Source of the DNA: Aliiroseovarius sp. S1339
GTDB lineage: Bacteria; Pseudomonadota; Alphaproteobacteria; Rhodobacterales; Rhodobacteraceae
Assembly (NCBI RefSeq): GCF_023195695.1
Contig: NZ_JALPQG010000005.1
Span: forward strand, 248,001-312,000
Direction: 5' to 3'
Length of the DNA: 64,000 bases
Made by a program: the position numbers and the translations under genes. The notes beneath the pieces were generated by a model, which made no database searches, was not told where the DNA came from, and saw only the letters and a program-made list of their open reading frames with translations. This document shows positions 26,105 through 36,254 of the stretch, piece after piece. Each line of letters begins with the position of its first letter. Position 1 is the first letter of the stretch.

Positions 26105-28651
26105 ATGTCGCGATACACCGCCGCCGATATCGAACCGAAATGGCAAACAGCCTGGGATGAGGCCGGAATATTCACCGCCACGCGCGATGAAACCCGCCCC
26201 AAGTATTATGTGCTTGAGATGTTCCCCTACCCATCGGGCCGCATCCATATGGGGCATGTGCGCAACTACACCATGGGCGACGTGATCGCGCGCTATAAAT
26301 CTTCCTGTGGTTTCAGTGTGTTGCATCCGATGGGCTGGGATGCGTTCGGAATGCCTGCGGAAAACGCGGCAATGGCGCAGGGTGGCCACCCCGGCACGTG
26401 GACCTATGACAACATCAAGACCATGAAGGGTCAGATGAAGCCTCTGGGCTTGTCCATCGACTGGTCCCGCGAATTTGCCACCTGCGACCCGGAATATTAC
26501 GGCCAGCAGCAGTCGATGTTCATTGATTTCATGGAGCGCGGGCTGGTCTATCGCAAAAACGCCACGGTGAACTGGGATCCGGTCGATATGACCGTTCTGG
26601 CCAATGAACAGGTGATCGACGGCTGCGGCTGGAGGTCGGGCGCCCCCGTCGAGCGTCGTGACCTGACGCAGTGGTTCTTCAAAATCTCGGATTACTCGGC
26701 CGAGCTATTGGACGCATTGGACGGTCTGGACAACTGGCCCGAGAAGGTGCGCACGATGCAGGCCAACTGGATTGGCAAATCGCAGGGTCTGCAATTCAGC
26801 TTTGAACGCACCGATGGCGGCGAGATTGAGGTTTATACGACTCGCCCCGACACACTGATGGGTGCGTCCTTCATCGGTATCTCGCCTGACCACCCCATTT
26901 CCAAGACGCTTGAGGCCGAAAACCCCGAGATTGCCGCAAAACTCGCCGAAATGCGCAAGGGCGGCACGACGGAAGAGGCCATCGAAACTGCCGAGAAGCT
27001 GGGCTACGACACCGGCATCCGCGTGAAACATCCGCTGGACCCGAATTGGGAACTGCCGGTTTGGATCGCCAACTTCATCCTTATGGACTACGGCACCGGC
27101 GCGATCTTCGCCTGCCCGGCCCATGACCAGCGCGACCTTGATTTCTGCCGCAAGTATGATCTGCCAGTGATCGACACGTTCCTGTCGCTGGAAGACCCCT
27201 CGCCCGTTGAAAAAGAAGCTTTCGTGCCGCCCAAGACGGAAAAAGTTAAATGGATCAACCATTTCGCCGATCTGGACGAAGCCACGGGTGACGAGGCCAT
27301 CGAGGCCACCATCAAATTCGCCGAGGACGCCGGCTGGGGCCAAGGGGTCGAAAAGTTCCGCCTGCGCGACTGGGGGCTGAGCCGCCAACGCTATTGGGGC
27401 TGCCCTATTCCCGTCGTTCATTGCCCCGATTGCGGCGTTGTGCCTGAAAAGAAAGAGAATTTGCCGGTCAAGCTGCCCGAGGACGTCACCTTCGACGTGC
27501 CCGGCAACCCGCTGGACCGTCACCCCACATGGCGCGACTGCAAATGTCCGTCCTGCGGCAAGCCTGCCCAGCGCGAAACCGACACGATGGACACGTTTGT
27601 CGATTCGTCCTGGTATTTCGCGCGCTTCACGTCTCCGAATGCCGACACGCCCACGGATATGGACGACGCGTCCTATTGGATGAATGTCGACCAGTATATC
27701 GGCGGCATCGAACACGCGATCCTGCACCTGCTCTATTCCCGCTTCTTCGCCCGCGCGATGAATATATGTGGCCATCTGCCCGACAAAGCGATCGAGCCGT
27801 TCAACGCGTTGTTCACCCAAGGCATGGTCACACATGAGATCTATGTCACGCGCGATGAAAACGACCGGCCTGTGTATCACTTGCCCGAAGACATCGAGTG
27901 GACCGAAAGCGGGGCGCGCCTTGGGGCCTGCGGAACAGAGGTTAAGGTTATCCCCTCGGCCAAAATGTCGAAGTCCAAGAAGAACGTCGTTGATCCGGCC
28001 AACATCATTTCATCCTTCGGCGCCGACACCGCCCGCTGGTTCGTGCTGAGCGATTCGCCCCCCGAACGCGATGTGGAATGGACCGCCTCGGGTGCGGAAG
28101 CCGCGCATAAACATCTTTCGCGGGTCTGGCTGTTGTCTGATCGCGTCGCCGACATGGACGACACGCCCGGTGACGGCGACGAAGATTTGCTGCGCGAAAT
28201 GCACAAGGCCATCCATGATGTGACGATGGGCATTGAAAGCTTCGGCTTCAACGCGGCCATCGCCAAGCTTTACGCCTTTACCAACACGCTGGCGAAATCA
28301 AACGCTGGCAAGGCCGCGAAACAGCAAGCGATCATGACGCTGGCGCAGTTGATGTCGCCCATGACGCCGCATTTGTCCGAAGACATCTGGCATCACCAGC
28401 GCGGCAAAGGGCTTGTCGCCCAAGCCCCGTGGCCCAAAGCGGACGAGGCGATGCTGGTGGATGACACGGTCACCCTGCCAATCCAGATCAACGGCAAGCG
28501 GCGCGCAGAAATCAGCGTGCCGAAGGATATGGACAAAGCCGAGGTTGAAAAACTGGCGCTGGCCGAGGATGCTGTGATCAGGGTGCTGGATGGAAAGGCG
28601 CCCAAGAAAGTCATCGTTGTGCCGGGACGTATTGTGAATGTCGTCGTCTGA
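26105..28651 (+). CDS. leuS: Leucyl-tRNA synthetase
   Basis: An 848-residue class I synthetase. The HIGH-type signature is in [20 protein letters not shown], the KMSKS signature in [14 protein letters not shown], and the editing (CP1) domain lies between them, with the T-rich region [13 protein letters not shown] and the conserved aspartate in [18 protein letters not shown]. It charges tRNA-Leu and hydrolyses mischarged products. It overlaps lptE by 14 bp and leads the leuS-lptE-holA-GST operon, the standard order for Rhodobacterales. Confidence 0.97.
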   Translation: MSRYTAADIEPKWQTAWDEAGIFTATRDETRPKYYVLEMFPYPSGRIHMGHVRNYTMGDVIARYKSSCGFSVLHPMGWDAFGMPAENAAMAQGGHPGTWTYDNIKTMKGQMKPLGLSIDWSREFATCDPEYYGQQQSMFIDFMERGLVYRKNATVNWDPVDMTVLANEQVIDGCGWRSGAPVERRDLTQWFFKISDYSAELLDALDGLDNWPEKVRTMQANWIGKSQGLQFSFERTDGGEIEVYTTRPDTLMGASFIGISPDHPISKTLEAENPEIAAKLAEMRKGGTTEEAIETAEKLGYDTGIRVKHPLDPNWELPVWIANFILMDYGTGAIFACPAHDQRDLDFCRKYDLPVIDTFLSLEDPSPVEKEAFVPPKTEKVKWINHFADLDEATGDEAIEATIKFAEDAGWGQGVEKFRLRDWGLSRQRYWGCPIPVVHCPDCGVVPEKKENLPVKLPEDVTFDVPGNPLDRHPTWRDCKCPSCGKPAQRETDTMDTFVDSSWYFARFTSPNADTPTDMDDASYWMNVDQYIGGIEHAILHLLYSRFFARAMNICGHLPDKAIEPFNALFTQGMVTHEIYVTRDENDRPVYHLPEDIEWTESGARLGACGTEVKVIPSAKMSKSKKNVVDPANIISSFGADTARWFVLSDSPPERDVEWTASGAEAAHKHLSRVWLLSDRVADMDDTPGDGDEDLLREMHKAIHDVTMGIESFGFNAAIAKLYAFTNTLAKSNAGKAAKQQAIMTLAQLMSPMTPHLSEDIWHHQRGKGLVAQAPWPKADEAMLVDDTVTLPIQINGKRRAEISVPKDMDKAEVEKLALAEDAVIRVLDGKAPKKVIVVPGRIVNVVV

Positions 28652-29135
28652 TCGCCGCCTATTTCTGACCACCTGCCTGTCGCTTGCGGCATTGGCAGGG
28701 TGCGGTTTTGCCCCCGTCTATGCGCCGGGCGGGTCGGCTGACGGGTTGCGCGGGGCGGTCACCGTTGCCGCGCCGTCGAATGCCAACAGCTATGAGCTGG
28801 TGAAGCGACTGGAAGAACGGTTGGGTCGTAATCTGTCTGCCCCCTACGCGCTGGATTATTCCATCACAACCCGATCCGAAGACGTGGGCGTTACCCCACG
28901 ACAGGAAATCACCCGCACACAAATCCTTGGTGCGATTGAGTTTTCCGTGACCTCGAACGCCACTGGCAAGGTGGTGGAGTCAGGCAGCCTGTCAAACTTC
29001 ACAGCCTATTCCACCGAAGGCTCCACCGTGTCGACCGCGTCGGTCGAACGCGACGCGAATCGCCGCCTGATGGTGTCGCTGGCGGATATGATGGTCACTC
29101 GGTTCACCGCAACTTACGCAGGTTGGGGCGAATGA
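28638..29135 (+). CDS. lptE: LPS-assembly lipoprotein LptE
   Basis: A 165-residue lipoprotein with a short basic N-terminus and lipobox LAGC ([20 protein letters not shown], Cys near residue 22). The mature region ([10 protein letters not shown], then [13 protein letters not shown] and [26 protein letters not shown]) matches LptE, which plugs the LptD barrel that inserts LPS into the outer membrane. Position between leuS and holA supports the call. It overlaps leuS by 14 bp and holA by 4 bp. Confidence 0.9.
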   Translation: MSSSDRRLFLTTCLSLAALAGCGFAPVYAPGGSADGLRGAVTVAAPSNANSYELVKRLEERLGRNLSAPYALDYSITTRSEDVGVTPRQEITRTQILGAIEFSVTSNATGKVVESGSLSNFTAYSTEGSTVSTASVERDANRRLMVSLADMMVTRFTATYAGWGE

Positions 29136-30157
29136 AGCTCGCGCCGCGCGATGCCTCGAAATACTTTGCCAAGCCCGATCCCGGCCGCACGGGCGTTTTG
29201 ATTTTCGGGCCAGACGCTATGCGCATTGCCCTGAAGCGGCAGGAACTGATTGCCAATCTGATCGGCCCGCAAGGCGAAGAAGAAATGCGTCTGACCCGCA
29301 TTCCGGCAAGCGAGCTGCGCAAAGACCCCGCCCTTTTGTCTGACGCCATCAAGTCGCAAGGCTTCTTCCCCGGTCCCCGCGTGGCATTTGTCGAGGATGC
29401 GACCGAAACGGCCACCAAGGTCATCACCACCGCGCTGGACGATTGGCAGGAAGGTGACGCGCAAGTCATTGTCACCGCTGGCAATCTGAAAGCCCGCGGC
29501 GCATTGCGCAAGCTGTTCGAAACGCACCCGAACGCCTTTGCCATTGGCATTTACGACGATCCCCCCACCCGTGACGAGATCGAAGCCGACCTGAGACGCG
29601 CTGGCATCTCGGGCGTAGAGACCGAGGCGATGAACGACTTGACCGGATTGTCACGCGTGCTTGATCCAGGTGATTTCCGTCAGACCGTTGAAAAGTTAGG
29701 ACTTTACAAGCTAGGGGACGGCGCTCCCGTGACCCCCGATGACGTGCTGGCCGTCGCCCCCGCCTCGACCGAGGCCGAGCTGGACGACCTGCTGCACGCC
29801 GTCGCCGAAGGTCGCAAAGGCGAAATTGGCCCTGTGTTGGCAAGACTTCAGGCGCAGGGCGTGCAGGCTGTTGGCCTGTGTATCGGCGCGACCCGCCATT
29901 TCCGCGCGCTTCACGCTGCATCATCGGACCCAGGCGGGCCTGCGCAGGGGATCAATCGGCTGCGCCCGCCCGTGCATTTCAAAAGCCGCGACCGCATGGT
30001 GCGACAGGCACAAAAATGGGGCATCAGGCGGTTGGAACAAGCGCTGGAGATGCTCGTCGAAACCGACCTGACACTCCGCTCTTCGCAGAAAGCACCCGTC
30101 ATGGCGCTGATGGAGCGCACATTGATTCGCCTAGCCATGTTAGGCGAAAAAAAATGA
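29132..30157 (+). CDS. holA: DNA polymerase III subunit delta
   Basis: A 341-residue clamp-loader delta subunit. It has the typical GVLIFGPDAMRIALKRQELI start, the ASELRKDPALLSDAIKSQGFFPGPRVAFVED segment, and the C-terminal GIRRLEQALEMLVETDLTLRSSQ region. Delta opens the sliding clamp during replication. The ATG at 29132 overlaps the lptE stop (ATGA), so translation is coupled. Its own stop overlaps the GST start. Confidence 0.93.
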   Translation: MKLAPRDASKYFAKPDPGRTGVLIFGPDAMRIALKRQELIANLIGPQGEEEMRLTRIPASELRKDPALLSDAIKSQGFFPGPRVAFVEDATETATKVITTALDDWQEGDAQVIVTAGNLKARGALRKLFETHPNAFAIGIYDDPPTRDEIEADLRRAGISGVETEAMNDLTGLSRVLDPGDFRQTVEKLGLYKLGDGAPVTPDDVLAVAPASTEAELDDLLHAVAEGRKGEIGPVLARLQAQGVQAVGLCIGATRHFRALHAASSDPGGPAQGINRLRPPVHFKSRDRMVRQAQKWGIRRLEQALEMLVETDLTLRSSQKAPVMALMERTLIRLAMLGEKK

Positions 30158-30744
30158 GCTATACGGTGATCGGCCCAAACGTCACGCGCACATTCCGCGT
30201 TTTGTGGATGCTTGAGGAACTGGGTCAGAGTTACGACCGCCTGACACATGCCTCGCGATCCGACGATCTGCGACAGTTCAATCCGGCAGGCAAGGTTCCG
30301 GTCCTGCTGGATGGCGATGCCGTCCTGACCGACAGCACGGCCATCATTCAATATCTTGCAGACAAGCACGGCGACCTGACCTTTCCAGCAGGCACAATTG
30401 AACGTGCCCGCCAAGATGGGTTCACGCAATTCATACTGGATGAACTGGACGCGACCCTGTGGACGGCTGCCCGCCACACCTTTGTTCTGCCCAAAGAAAA
30501 ACGCGTTCCTGAGGTGAAACAGAGCCTGAAATGGGAATTTGAACGGTCCATCAGCGAACTGATGCGCCGCAAAGGTGACGCGCCGTTTTTGATGGGCGAG
30601 CGAATGACTGTTCCTGACATTCTGGCAACCCATTGCGGAACATGGGCGATCGCCGCGGGCTTCCCGTTGGAAAACGCAGCTTTCCGCGCCTACGCCAAAC
30701 CCTTGCGCAACCGACCCGCCTACGCGCGTGCGGCTGAGGGCTGA
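30154..30744 (+). CDS. Glutathione S-transferase family protein
   Basis: A 196-residue GST with an N-terminal thioredoxin-like fold (TRTFRVLWMLEELGQSYDR; FNPAGKVPVLLDGDAVLTDSTAIIQYLAD) and a helical C-terminal domain (FLMGERMTVPDILATHCGTW). The cis-proline in KVPVLL and the S/T in TDSTAI are glutathione contacts. The substrate is unknown. It is last in the leuS operon with a 4 bp overlap after holA, and it overlaps the convergent flavoprotein gene by 25 bp. Confidence 0.9.
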   Translation: MSYTVIGPNVTRTFRVLWMLEELGQSYDRLTHASRSDDLRQFNPAGKVPVLLDGDAVLTDSTAIIQYLADKHGDLTFPAGTIERARQDGFTQFILDELDATLWTAARHTFVLPKEKRVPEVKQSLKWEFERSISELMRRKGDAPFLMGERMTVPDILATHCGTWAIAAGFPLENAAFRAYAKPLRNRPAYARAAEG

Positions 30745-31916
30745 GCCAGCGCCCATTTTGCCGCTGCGCGCCCCGCGTGACGTCCCGTGGCAAAGCAGGT
30801 TGTCAGCAGATAGCCCCCGGTCGGGGCCTCCCAATCCAACATTTCGCCACAGGCAAACAAACCAGGCAAATTCTTTATCATCAACCCGTCGTCCAATACA
30901 TCAAATGGCACCCCCCCGGCGGTGGAGATTGCTTGATCCATCGGCCTTGGCCCCGCGTGACGCAGCGGCACAGCCTTGATGATTTTTGCCAAAGCAGCGG
31001 GATCAGACGGCAGGGGGCGGGCAAATTCCTGCAGCAGCGCAGTTTTTGCGGCGTCGAGCTTCAAGGCCTTGCGCAAATAGTTGGTCAGACTGGACTTGCC
31101 ACGCCCACGACTTAGGCGTTCGGCCACATCGCCTTCGCTTCGATCAGGGCAAAGATCGACCAGCAAAGTGGCACCCTCACGCAACTCGCGGCTGATTGCA
31201 TAGATCGCCGACCCCTCAACACCTTGGGACGAAATCACAAACTCGCCCAAAACCGACGCTTTACCTGCTCGCAGACGAACCGTTTTGACGGGTGCGCCGA
31301 AATGGCGGGCCATGTGGTTGCTCCAATTCACCACAAAACCCATGTTGGATGGCTGAAACGGGGCGCAAGAAACACCGTTTTCGGCAAGGATAGACACCCA
31401 TTTCCCATCCGACCCCAGTCGCGCCCAACTCGCGCCACCCAAGGCCAGAACGGTCACATTGGGCGTCAGTGACTGCATACCTTCCGGGGTCCGGAACATC
31501 ATGTCTTTTCCGCTTACCCCGGTCCAATACCAACCCCGTTTCAACACAACACCCAAGGCGTCAAGCTCGGCTAGCATCGCGCGAAGCAAGGGCGACGCCT
31601 TCATTGATTTGGGGAAGACCCGACCGGACGAGCCGGTGAACACCGCTTGTTCCAAACCATTGGCCCAAGCCTGCACCGCCTCTGGTCCAAAATCGGCAAC
31701 AATGTCGCACAAAGATGCCGGCCCTTCAATCTGGCTGAGAAAAGTGTCGAGCGGTTCAGACTTCGTGAGGTTCAACCCGGATTTTCCCGCCATCAGAAAC
31801 TTGCGCGCCGGGGAAGGTTTTGCCTCGGCAATCGTCACCGATAATCCAGCGCGCGCCAGTTCACTCGCCGCCATAAGCCCGGCAGGCCCGGCCCCAATGA
31901 CCAGCGCGTGCGTCAC
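30720..31916 (-). CDS. TIGR03862/HI0933-type flavoprotein
   Basis: A 398-residue flavoprotein. It opens with the FAD Rossmann motif LVIGAGPAGLMAASELARAG. The RKFLMAGKSGLNLTKSEP segment is the signature of the HI0933/BaiN group, and LALGGASWARLGSDGKW and GEMLDWEAPTGGYLL near the C-terminus bind the second half of FAD. The reaction of most members is unknown. Its ATG overlaps the stop of the MscS-type channel gene by 4 bp, so they form an operon. Confidence 0.88.
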   Translation of the reverse strand: MTHALVIGAGPAGLMAASELARAGLSVTIAEAKPSPARKFLMAGKSGLNLTKSEPLDTFLSQIEGPASLCDIVADFGPEAVQAWANGLEQAVFTGSSGRVFPKSMKASPLLRAMLAELDALGVVLKRGWYWTGVSGKDMMFRTPEGMQSLTPNVTVLALGGASWARLGSDGKWVSILAENGVSCAPFQPSNMGFVVNWSNHMARHFGAPVKTVRLRAGKASVLGEFVISSQGVEGSAIYAISRELREGATLLVDLCPDRSEGDVAERLSRGRGKSSLTNYLRKALKLDAAKTALLQEFARPLPSDPAALAKIIKAVPLRHAGPRPMDQAISTAGGVPFDVLDDGLMIKNLPGLFACGEMLDWEAPTGGYLLTTCFATGRHAGRAAAKWALAQPSAARA

Positions 31917-33238
31917 GCCGTTTCCTGGTCCGCGGCTTTCATCTCGACCACGCGGTGCGGATACGGAATTTCGATATTGTTGGCTTTAAGGGTTTTCCAG
32001 ACCTGCATCATCACGCGGGGGGTAAATTTATTACGCCCGTCGTCGATGCCGTTCACCCAGAACTCCACCGCGAAATCCACACCACTGTCGCCAAAGGCGC
32101 GCAGCTCGCAATCGGGCTTGTGTTCGTCCGGGTCCGTCAAAATGAAATCCAGCTTGGACACAGCGTCTTCTATGATCTCCGGAATCGCCTCTATGTCGGC
32201 ATCATAGCTTACGGAAAATGGCGCCTCGTACCGGTTGGCGCTGCCCGAGTCCGAGTAATTTATCACGCGGGTCGTAATAAAGTGCTCGTTCGGGACGACG
32301 ATCCAACGGCCATCATAAGACTCTAATATGGCAGCGCGAGCGGTCATTTTGACAATCGTCCCAGCCTCGCCCCCATCAAGTTCAACGTAATCGCCAACCG
32401 TTGCTTGCCCTTCAAGCAGAAGGATGACGCCAGAAATGAAGTTCGATGCGATCTGCTGCAATCCAAAGCCAAGACCCACACCGATCGCGCCGCCAAGCAC
32501 CGCAAGCGATGTCAGGTTGATGCCCATGATGTTCATCAGAATCAGGAATGCCGCGCCGAAAATGGCAATCTCGGCGGCCTTGGCAGCAAGCTCGCGGGTG
32601 GCGGGTCGCATTTCTTCCTGCTTCTTGATCGCCTGCGTAGTTTGTTCGTGTGACCAGCGACCCAGCCAGAAGATGACGCCGCTAAGCACCGCGAACTTGA
32701 TCGCGAACAGAAGCGAAAAGCTCATGTTTCCCAGCGGCACAACGGTTTCGTCAAGCTTGGTTATGACCACGTCAAGCAGCCCGACAGTGTAAAGCGCGGC
32801 GATTGGGATCAAAGCGTATTTGCCCAGAAGCTTCAGGAACGGGTCCTTCAGGATCTTGCGCGCAAACGCCCGGACGGCCAGAAACAGGAAGAAACGTTTG
32901 CCGAAGGCGATGACTGCGCCAGAGCCAAAAATAGATCGCGTAACCTGTTCACCCAGCCCGGTAAACGCCCACGCCAAAAGCGGAAGAGTCAGCGGCAAGA
33001 ACATCAGCAGAAACAGGCGCACCTGCGATACGAGGGTTTTCTTTTCGCCAGCGGGCGTCAGCAGGCGCGTAAGATATGGCTTCAGTTTTCGGTCAACCAA
33101 CCGCGCAACAAGATAAGCCGCGACCAGCAATCCAAGCTGTGACCACGCGGCGGGGGAAAGAAGCCAACCTTCCGCAATCTCCCACGCCTGATTAAAATAG
33201 CCGATCGCCTGATCCAGAATTTCCGGTCGGTTCTCCAC
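31913..33238 (-). CDS. MscS-family mechanosensitive ion channel
   Basis: A 441-residue integral membrane protein with about five hydrophobic helices in the first 270 residues. The pore-lining helix and beta domain are recognisable: LAVLGGAIGVGLGFGLQQIASNFISGVILLLE followed by VGDYVELDGGEAGTIVKMTARAAILESYDGRWIVVPN. MscS channels open under membrane tension and protect against hypo-osmotic shock, a sensible need for a marine bacterium. It is first in a two-gene operon with the flavoprotein. Confidence 0.93.
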   Translation of the reverse strand: MENRPEILDQAIGYFNQAWEIAEGWLLSPAAWSQLGLLVAAYLVARLVDRKLKPYLTRLLTPAGEKKTLVSQVRLFLLMFLPLTLPLLAWAFTGLGEQVTRSIFGSGAVIAFGKRFFLFLAVRAFARKILKDPFLKLLGKYALIPIAALYTVGLLDVVITKLDETVVPLGNMSFSLLFAIKFAVLSGVIFWLGRWSHEQTTQAIKKQEEMRPATRELAAKAAEIAIFGAAFLILMNIMGINLTSLAVLGGAIGVGLGFGLQQIASNFISGVILLLEGQATVGDYVELDGGEAGTIVKMTARAAILESYDGRWIVVPNEHFITTRVINYSDSGSANRYEAPFSVSYDADIEAIPEIIEDAVSKLDFILTDPDEHKPDCELRAFGDSGVDFAVEFWVNGIDDGRNKFTPRVMMQVWKTLKANNIEIPYPHRVVEMKAADQETA

Positions 33239-33404
33239 GTTCGTCCCCTTATCAAAACATGAATACTTGCAGAATTATGCAGCATGGATAGCGGTTTGGC
33301 CTTAAAGGGCAAGGATTCTGTGCTCTGTAGCGTCTGGTATTTTGTGCCGATTCCAGTGAATTACTATGCTGCGGCCATAGGCAAGAAGGCTTGGTCAACC
33401 AGTA

Positions 33405-34037
33405 TCAAGATGAGTTAGAGCCTACCATCGGAATCATTCGCTTGATCTCAGCAACGTGTTCGGCGCTTTGGGACCGGGCGTCATCCGCAAGCTCTAGCGC
33501 TGTTTCCATCAGGGCATCGTTTGGCACCAGCCGGTCAACAAGACCCCAGCGCAAGGCTTCATCCGCCTGGATCTTTTGCCCAGACATCAAAATCATTTTG
33601 GTTCGGGCAGGCCCGATCAACCCGGCCATGCGACGCGGGTCGGACGGCTGCGGAAGAAAGCCCAGCTTCATGACCGGATAGAAGAATTTCGCCTCAGGCA
33701 CAGCAATGCGAATGTCACAGGCCAGGGCCATGCCAAACGCACCGCCCGCCAATGTTCCGTTCAAGGCGGCAATCGTCAGACATGGCGCGGCAGAAACCGC
33801 ATTTGACAAGCGTTCCCAAACACCATCCACGGCAAGTCCTGCACGCGCTTCGTCCAGATCGGCCCCTGCGGAAAAAACTTTGCCCACACCGGTAAATACC
33901 AACACACGTGCATCGCCAGAGGCATCCATGGAAATCTGTGCCAGCTCTTCCAGCATCGCTTTGGTCAGCGAATTGGCCTTATCGGGGCGATTTAGGGTCA
34001 CAATCCAGACCCCATTGTCTTTTTTTAGGTCGATCAT
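33405..34037 (-). CDS. Enoyl-CoA hydratase/isomerase family protein
   Basis: A 210-residue crotonase-fold protein. FSAGADLDEARAG gives the first oxyanion-hole loop and ALNGTLAGGAFGMALACDIRIA the second; the FFYPVMKLGFLP segment holds the usual catalytic-glutamate position but no clear glutamate, so it may not be a classical hydratase. It is shorter than the usual 255-260 residues at the C-terminus. The start overlaps the stop of the SDR gene by 4 bp, so the two are coupled and probably serve the same pathway. Confidence 0.85.
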   Translation of the reverse strand: MIDLKKDNGVWIVTLNRPDKANSLTKAMLEELAQISMDASGDARVLVFTGVGKVFSAGADLDEARAGLAVDGVWERLSNAVSAAPCLTIAALNGTLAGGAFGMALACDIRIAVPEAKFFYPVMKLGFLPQPSDPRRMAGLIGPARTKMILMSGQKIQADEALRWGLVDRLVPNDALMETALELADDARSQSAEHVAEIKRMIPMVGSNSS

Positions 34038-34789
34038 CCGCGCACTTTCGCGCGGTCGCGGATGATGTCATCCCGCAGCGATATTTCTTCACCCAGAAAC
34101 TCGTTGGCGTCATCGCTGCACATCCACAAAAGCGCGCGGGCGACCCACTCTGGCGGAACATGATCGGACCACGCCAGTTGCGCCACGGCGTTGATACCCG
34201 AGCCCTTAATCTCGCGTTGCATCTGGGTGGCGACGGTTCCGGGCGACAGGCCCATCGCACGGATACCTTTGCCTGCACCTTCCTTATGCAAGGCTTTGGT
34301 CATCATATGAACGCCTGCCTTGGATGCGCAATAATGGGCCCAGCCTTCCAGCGCATTATGCGCTGCGCCCGAACTGATCGTAAGCACAGACCCGCCACCT
34401 TGCGCCGCCATAATCGGCATCACCGCCCGCATTCCATAGTAAACGCCCTTCAGGTTCACGTCGATCACATGCCCCCATTCCGCCGGATCAGAGTCAATTA
34501 GCGGCCCAATCGGTTCGATTACGCCAGCGTTGTTGATCAGCACATCGACCGTGCCGAATTTTTGCACAGCCGCATCAACCGCCGCTTTCACGTCGTCCCA
34601 TTTCGACACATCGCACGGAACCGCGAGGGCGCGATCGCCGATGGATGCGGCAATCGCGTCGATCTGAGATTTTCCACGCGCGGTCAACACCACGTTTGCA
34701 CCCGCTTGGGCAAAGATGTGGGCGGCAGCCTCGCCGATCCCGCGGCTTGCGCCGGTGATTAGTACGGTTTTCCCGGTCATATCTGTCAT
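34034..34789 (-). CDS. Short-chain dehydrogenase/reductase
   Basis: A 251-residue classical SDR. The cofactor site is TGASRGIGEAAA, NNAG is present (DVLINNAGVIEP), and the catalytic Ser-Tyr-Lys lies in ISSGAAHN and YCASKAGV. NADP or NAD preference is not decided. The ATG at 34789 follows AGGAGGATCG; an upstream open extension has no homology. It is translationally coupled to an enoyl-CoA hydratase-like gene and divergent from the PmbA gene. Confidence 0.92.
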   Translation of the reverse strand: MTDMTGKTVLITGASRGIGEAAAHIFAQAGANVVLTARGKSQIDAIAASIGDRALAVPCDVSKWDDVKAAVDAAVQKFGTVDVLINNAGVIEPIGPLIDSDPAEWGHVIDVNLKGVYYGMRAVMPIMAAQGGGSVLTISSGAAHNALEGWAHYCASKAGVHMMTKALHKEGAGKGIRAMGLSPGTVATQMQREIKGSGINAVAQLAWSDHVPPEWVARALLWMCSDDANEFLGEEISLRDDIIRDRAKVRG

Positions 34790-34907
34790 CGTCGATCCTC
34801 CTATCCCCCTAAGTGCTAGCCCAGCGCGCACGCTTAGGCCAGAGACACGTCTTGCGACCGCGCCTTTGGATCGTTACCTCAGGGGCACGACCGCGAAAGG
34901 GACCAAA

Positions 34908-36254
34908 ATGACAAATGCGCTGGATCAATTGACACAACAATTGCTTGACGCCGCCCGCAAGGCTGGTGCCGACGGGGCCGATGCGCTGGCTGTTGATGGC
35001 ACCTCGATTTCAATCGATGTGCTGGGCGGCAAGCTTGAGCACGCAGAACGATCCGAGGGCATCGACATCGGCTTGCGCGTGTTGGTCGGGCAGCGTCAGG
35101 CCTGTGTTTCGGCGTCTGATACCTCGTCCCACACAATCGAAACGATGGCGGAACGCGCGGTCGCGATGGCAAAAGAAGCCCCGGAAGACTCGCATATCGC
35201 TTTGGCCATGCCCGACGCGCTCGCGCGCGATTGGGATTTGGCCACGCTGGAGCTTCAGGATCCATCCGCTGAACCGAACCCTGCAGACCTTGAACGTGAC
35301 GCCGCCGAGGCGGAAGCTGCCGCGCTTGCCGTCACCGGCGTTACGCAGGTTTCAAGCAGTTCCGCAGGCTATGGACGCCACCAGTTCCATTTGGCCACCA
35401 GCAACGGGTTTTCGGGCGGATATGGTCGCACGCATCGGGCCACTTCCACGGTCGCCATCACGGGCGAGGGTGCGACGATGGAACGTGACTATGCTGGCGA
35501 AATACGCAGTTTTCAGGCCGACCTACCATCTGCAAACGAGATCGGCACAAAGGCGGGCAGGCGCACAGTTGAACGGGCCGGGGCACGCAAACCCCCAACC
35601 GGTGCTTTCCCGGTATTGTATGACGAACGCATTTCATCGTCGCTGATCGGCCACTTGTTGTCCGCCGTGAATGGCGCCTCGGTCGCACGCGGATCGTCGT
35701 GGTTGCGCGACGCATTGGGAGAGCAGGTGCTGCCAGACGGCATCGACCTGATCGAAGACCCCCACCGGCCCCGCATTTCTGGCTCGCGTCCGTTTGACGG
35801 TGAAGGTCTGGCAACCTGGAGGCGCAAAATCATCGACAATGGCATGCTGACTGGGTGGACATTGGACCTCGCAAACGCCAACAAACTGGGCATGAAAAGC
35901 ACGGCCAGTGCGTCACGCGGGACGTCGTCACCGCCGTCGCCCTCGATCTCGAATGTGACCCTAACGCCGGGCGAAACGACCCGGGACGCGCTGATCTCCC
36001 AGATGGGGACGGGATTGATCGTAACCTCAATGATCGGGTCGACCATCAACCCGACCACTGGGGATTATTCGCGCGGCGCGTCAGGCTTCTGGGTTGAGAA
36101 CGGGCAAATCACCTATCCGGTCAACGAATGCACCATCGCGGGCAACCTGCGCGAGATGCTGGGTCGGATCATCCCTGCCAATGACGCCGAAGCTCATCTA
36201 AGTCGCATGGTCCCCAGTCTGCTGGTCGAAGGAATGACCATTGCCGGCGACTGA
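34908..36254 (+). CDS. pmbA: TldD/PmbA family protein (PmbA/TldE-like)
   Basis: A 448-residue protein of the TldD/TldE family, which forms a heterodimeric metallopeptidase that trims microcins and antitoxins. It contains the N-terminal DGADALAVDGTSISIDVLGG pattern and the C-terminal SGFWVENGQITYPVNECTIAGN segment. There is no HExxxH motif, which makes it the TldE (PmbA) partner rather than the catalytic TldD. The ATG at 34908 follows AAAGGGACC. A TTG-started IMPase-family gene overlaps its end by 14 bp. Confidence 0.9.
   Translation: MTNALDQLTQQLLDAARKAGADGADALAVDGTSISIDVLGGKLEHAERSEGIDIGLRVLVGQRQACVSASDTSSHTIETMAERAVAMAKEAPEDSHIALAMPDALARDWDLATLELQDPSAEPNPADLERDAAEAEAAALAVTGVTQVSSSSAGYGRHQFHLATSNGFSGGYGRTHRATSTVAITGEGATMERDYAGEIRSFQADLPSANEIGTKAGRRTVERAGARKPPTGAFPVLYDERISSSLIGHLLSAVNGASVARGSSWLRDALGEQVLPDGIDLIEDPHRPRISGSRPFDGEGLATWRRKIIDNGMLTGWTLDLANANKLGMKSTASASRGTSSPPSPSISNVTLTPGETTRDALISQMGTGLIVTSMIGSTINPTTGDYSRGASGFWVENGQITYPVNECTIAGNLREMLGRIIPANDAEAHLSRMVPSLLVEGMTIAGD

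Noticed and set aside
30720-30744. The 25-base overlap of GST and flavoprotein genes as a misannotation
   Set aside because: Both reading frames keep family-typical C-termini, so a true convergent overlap is more likely.
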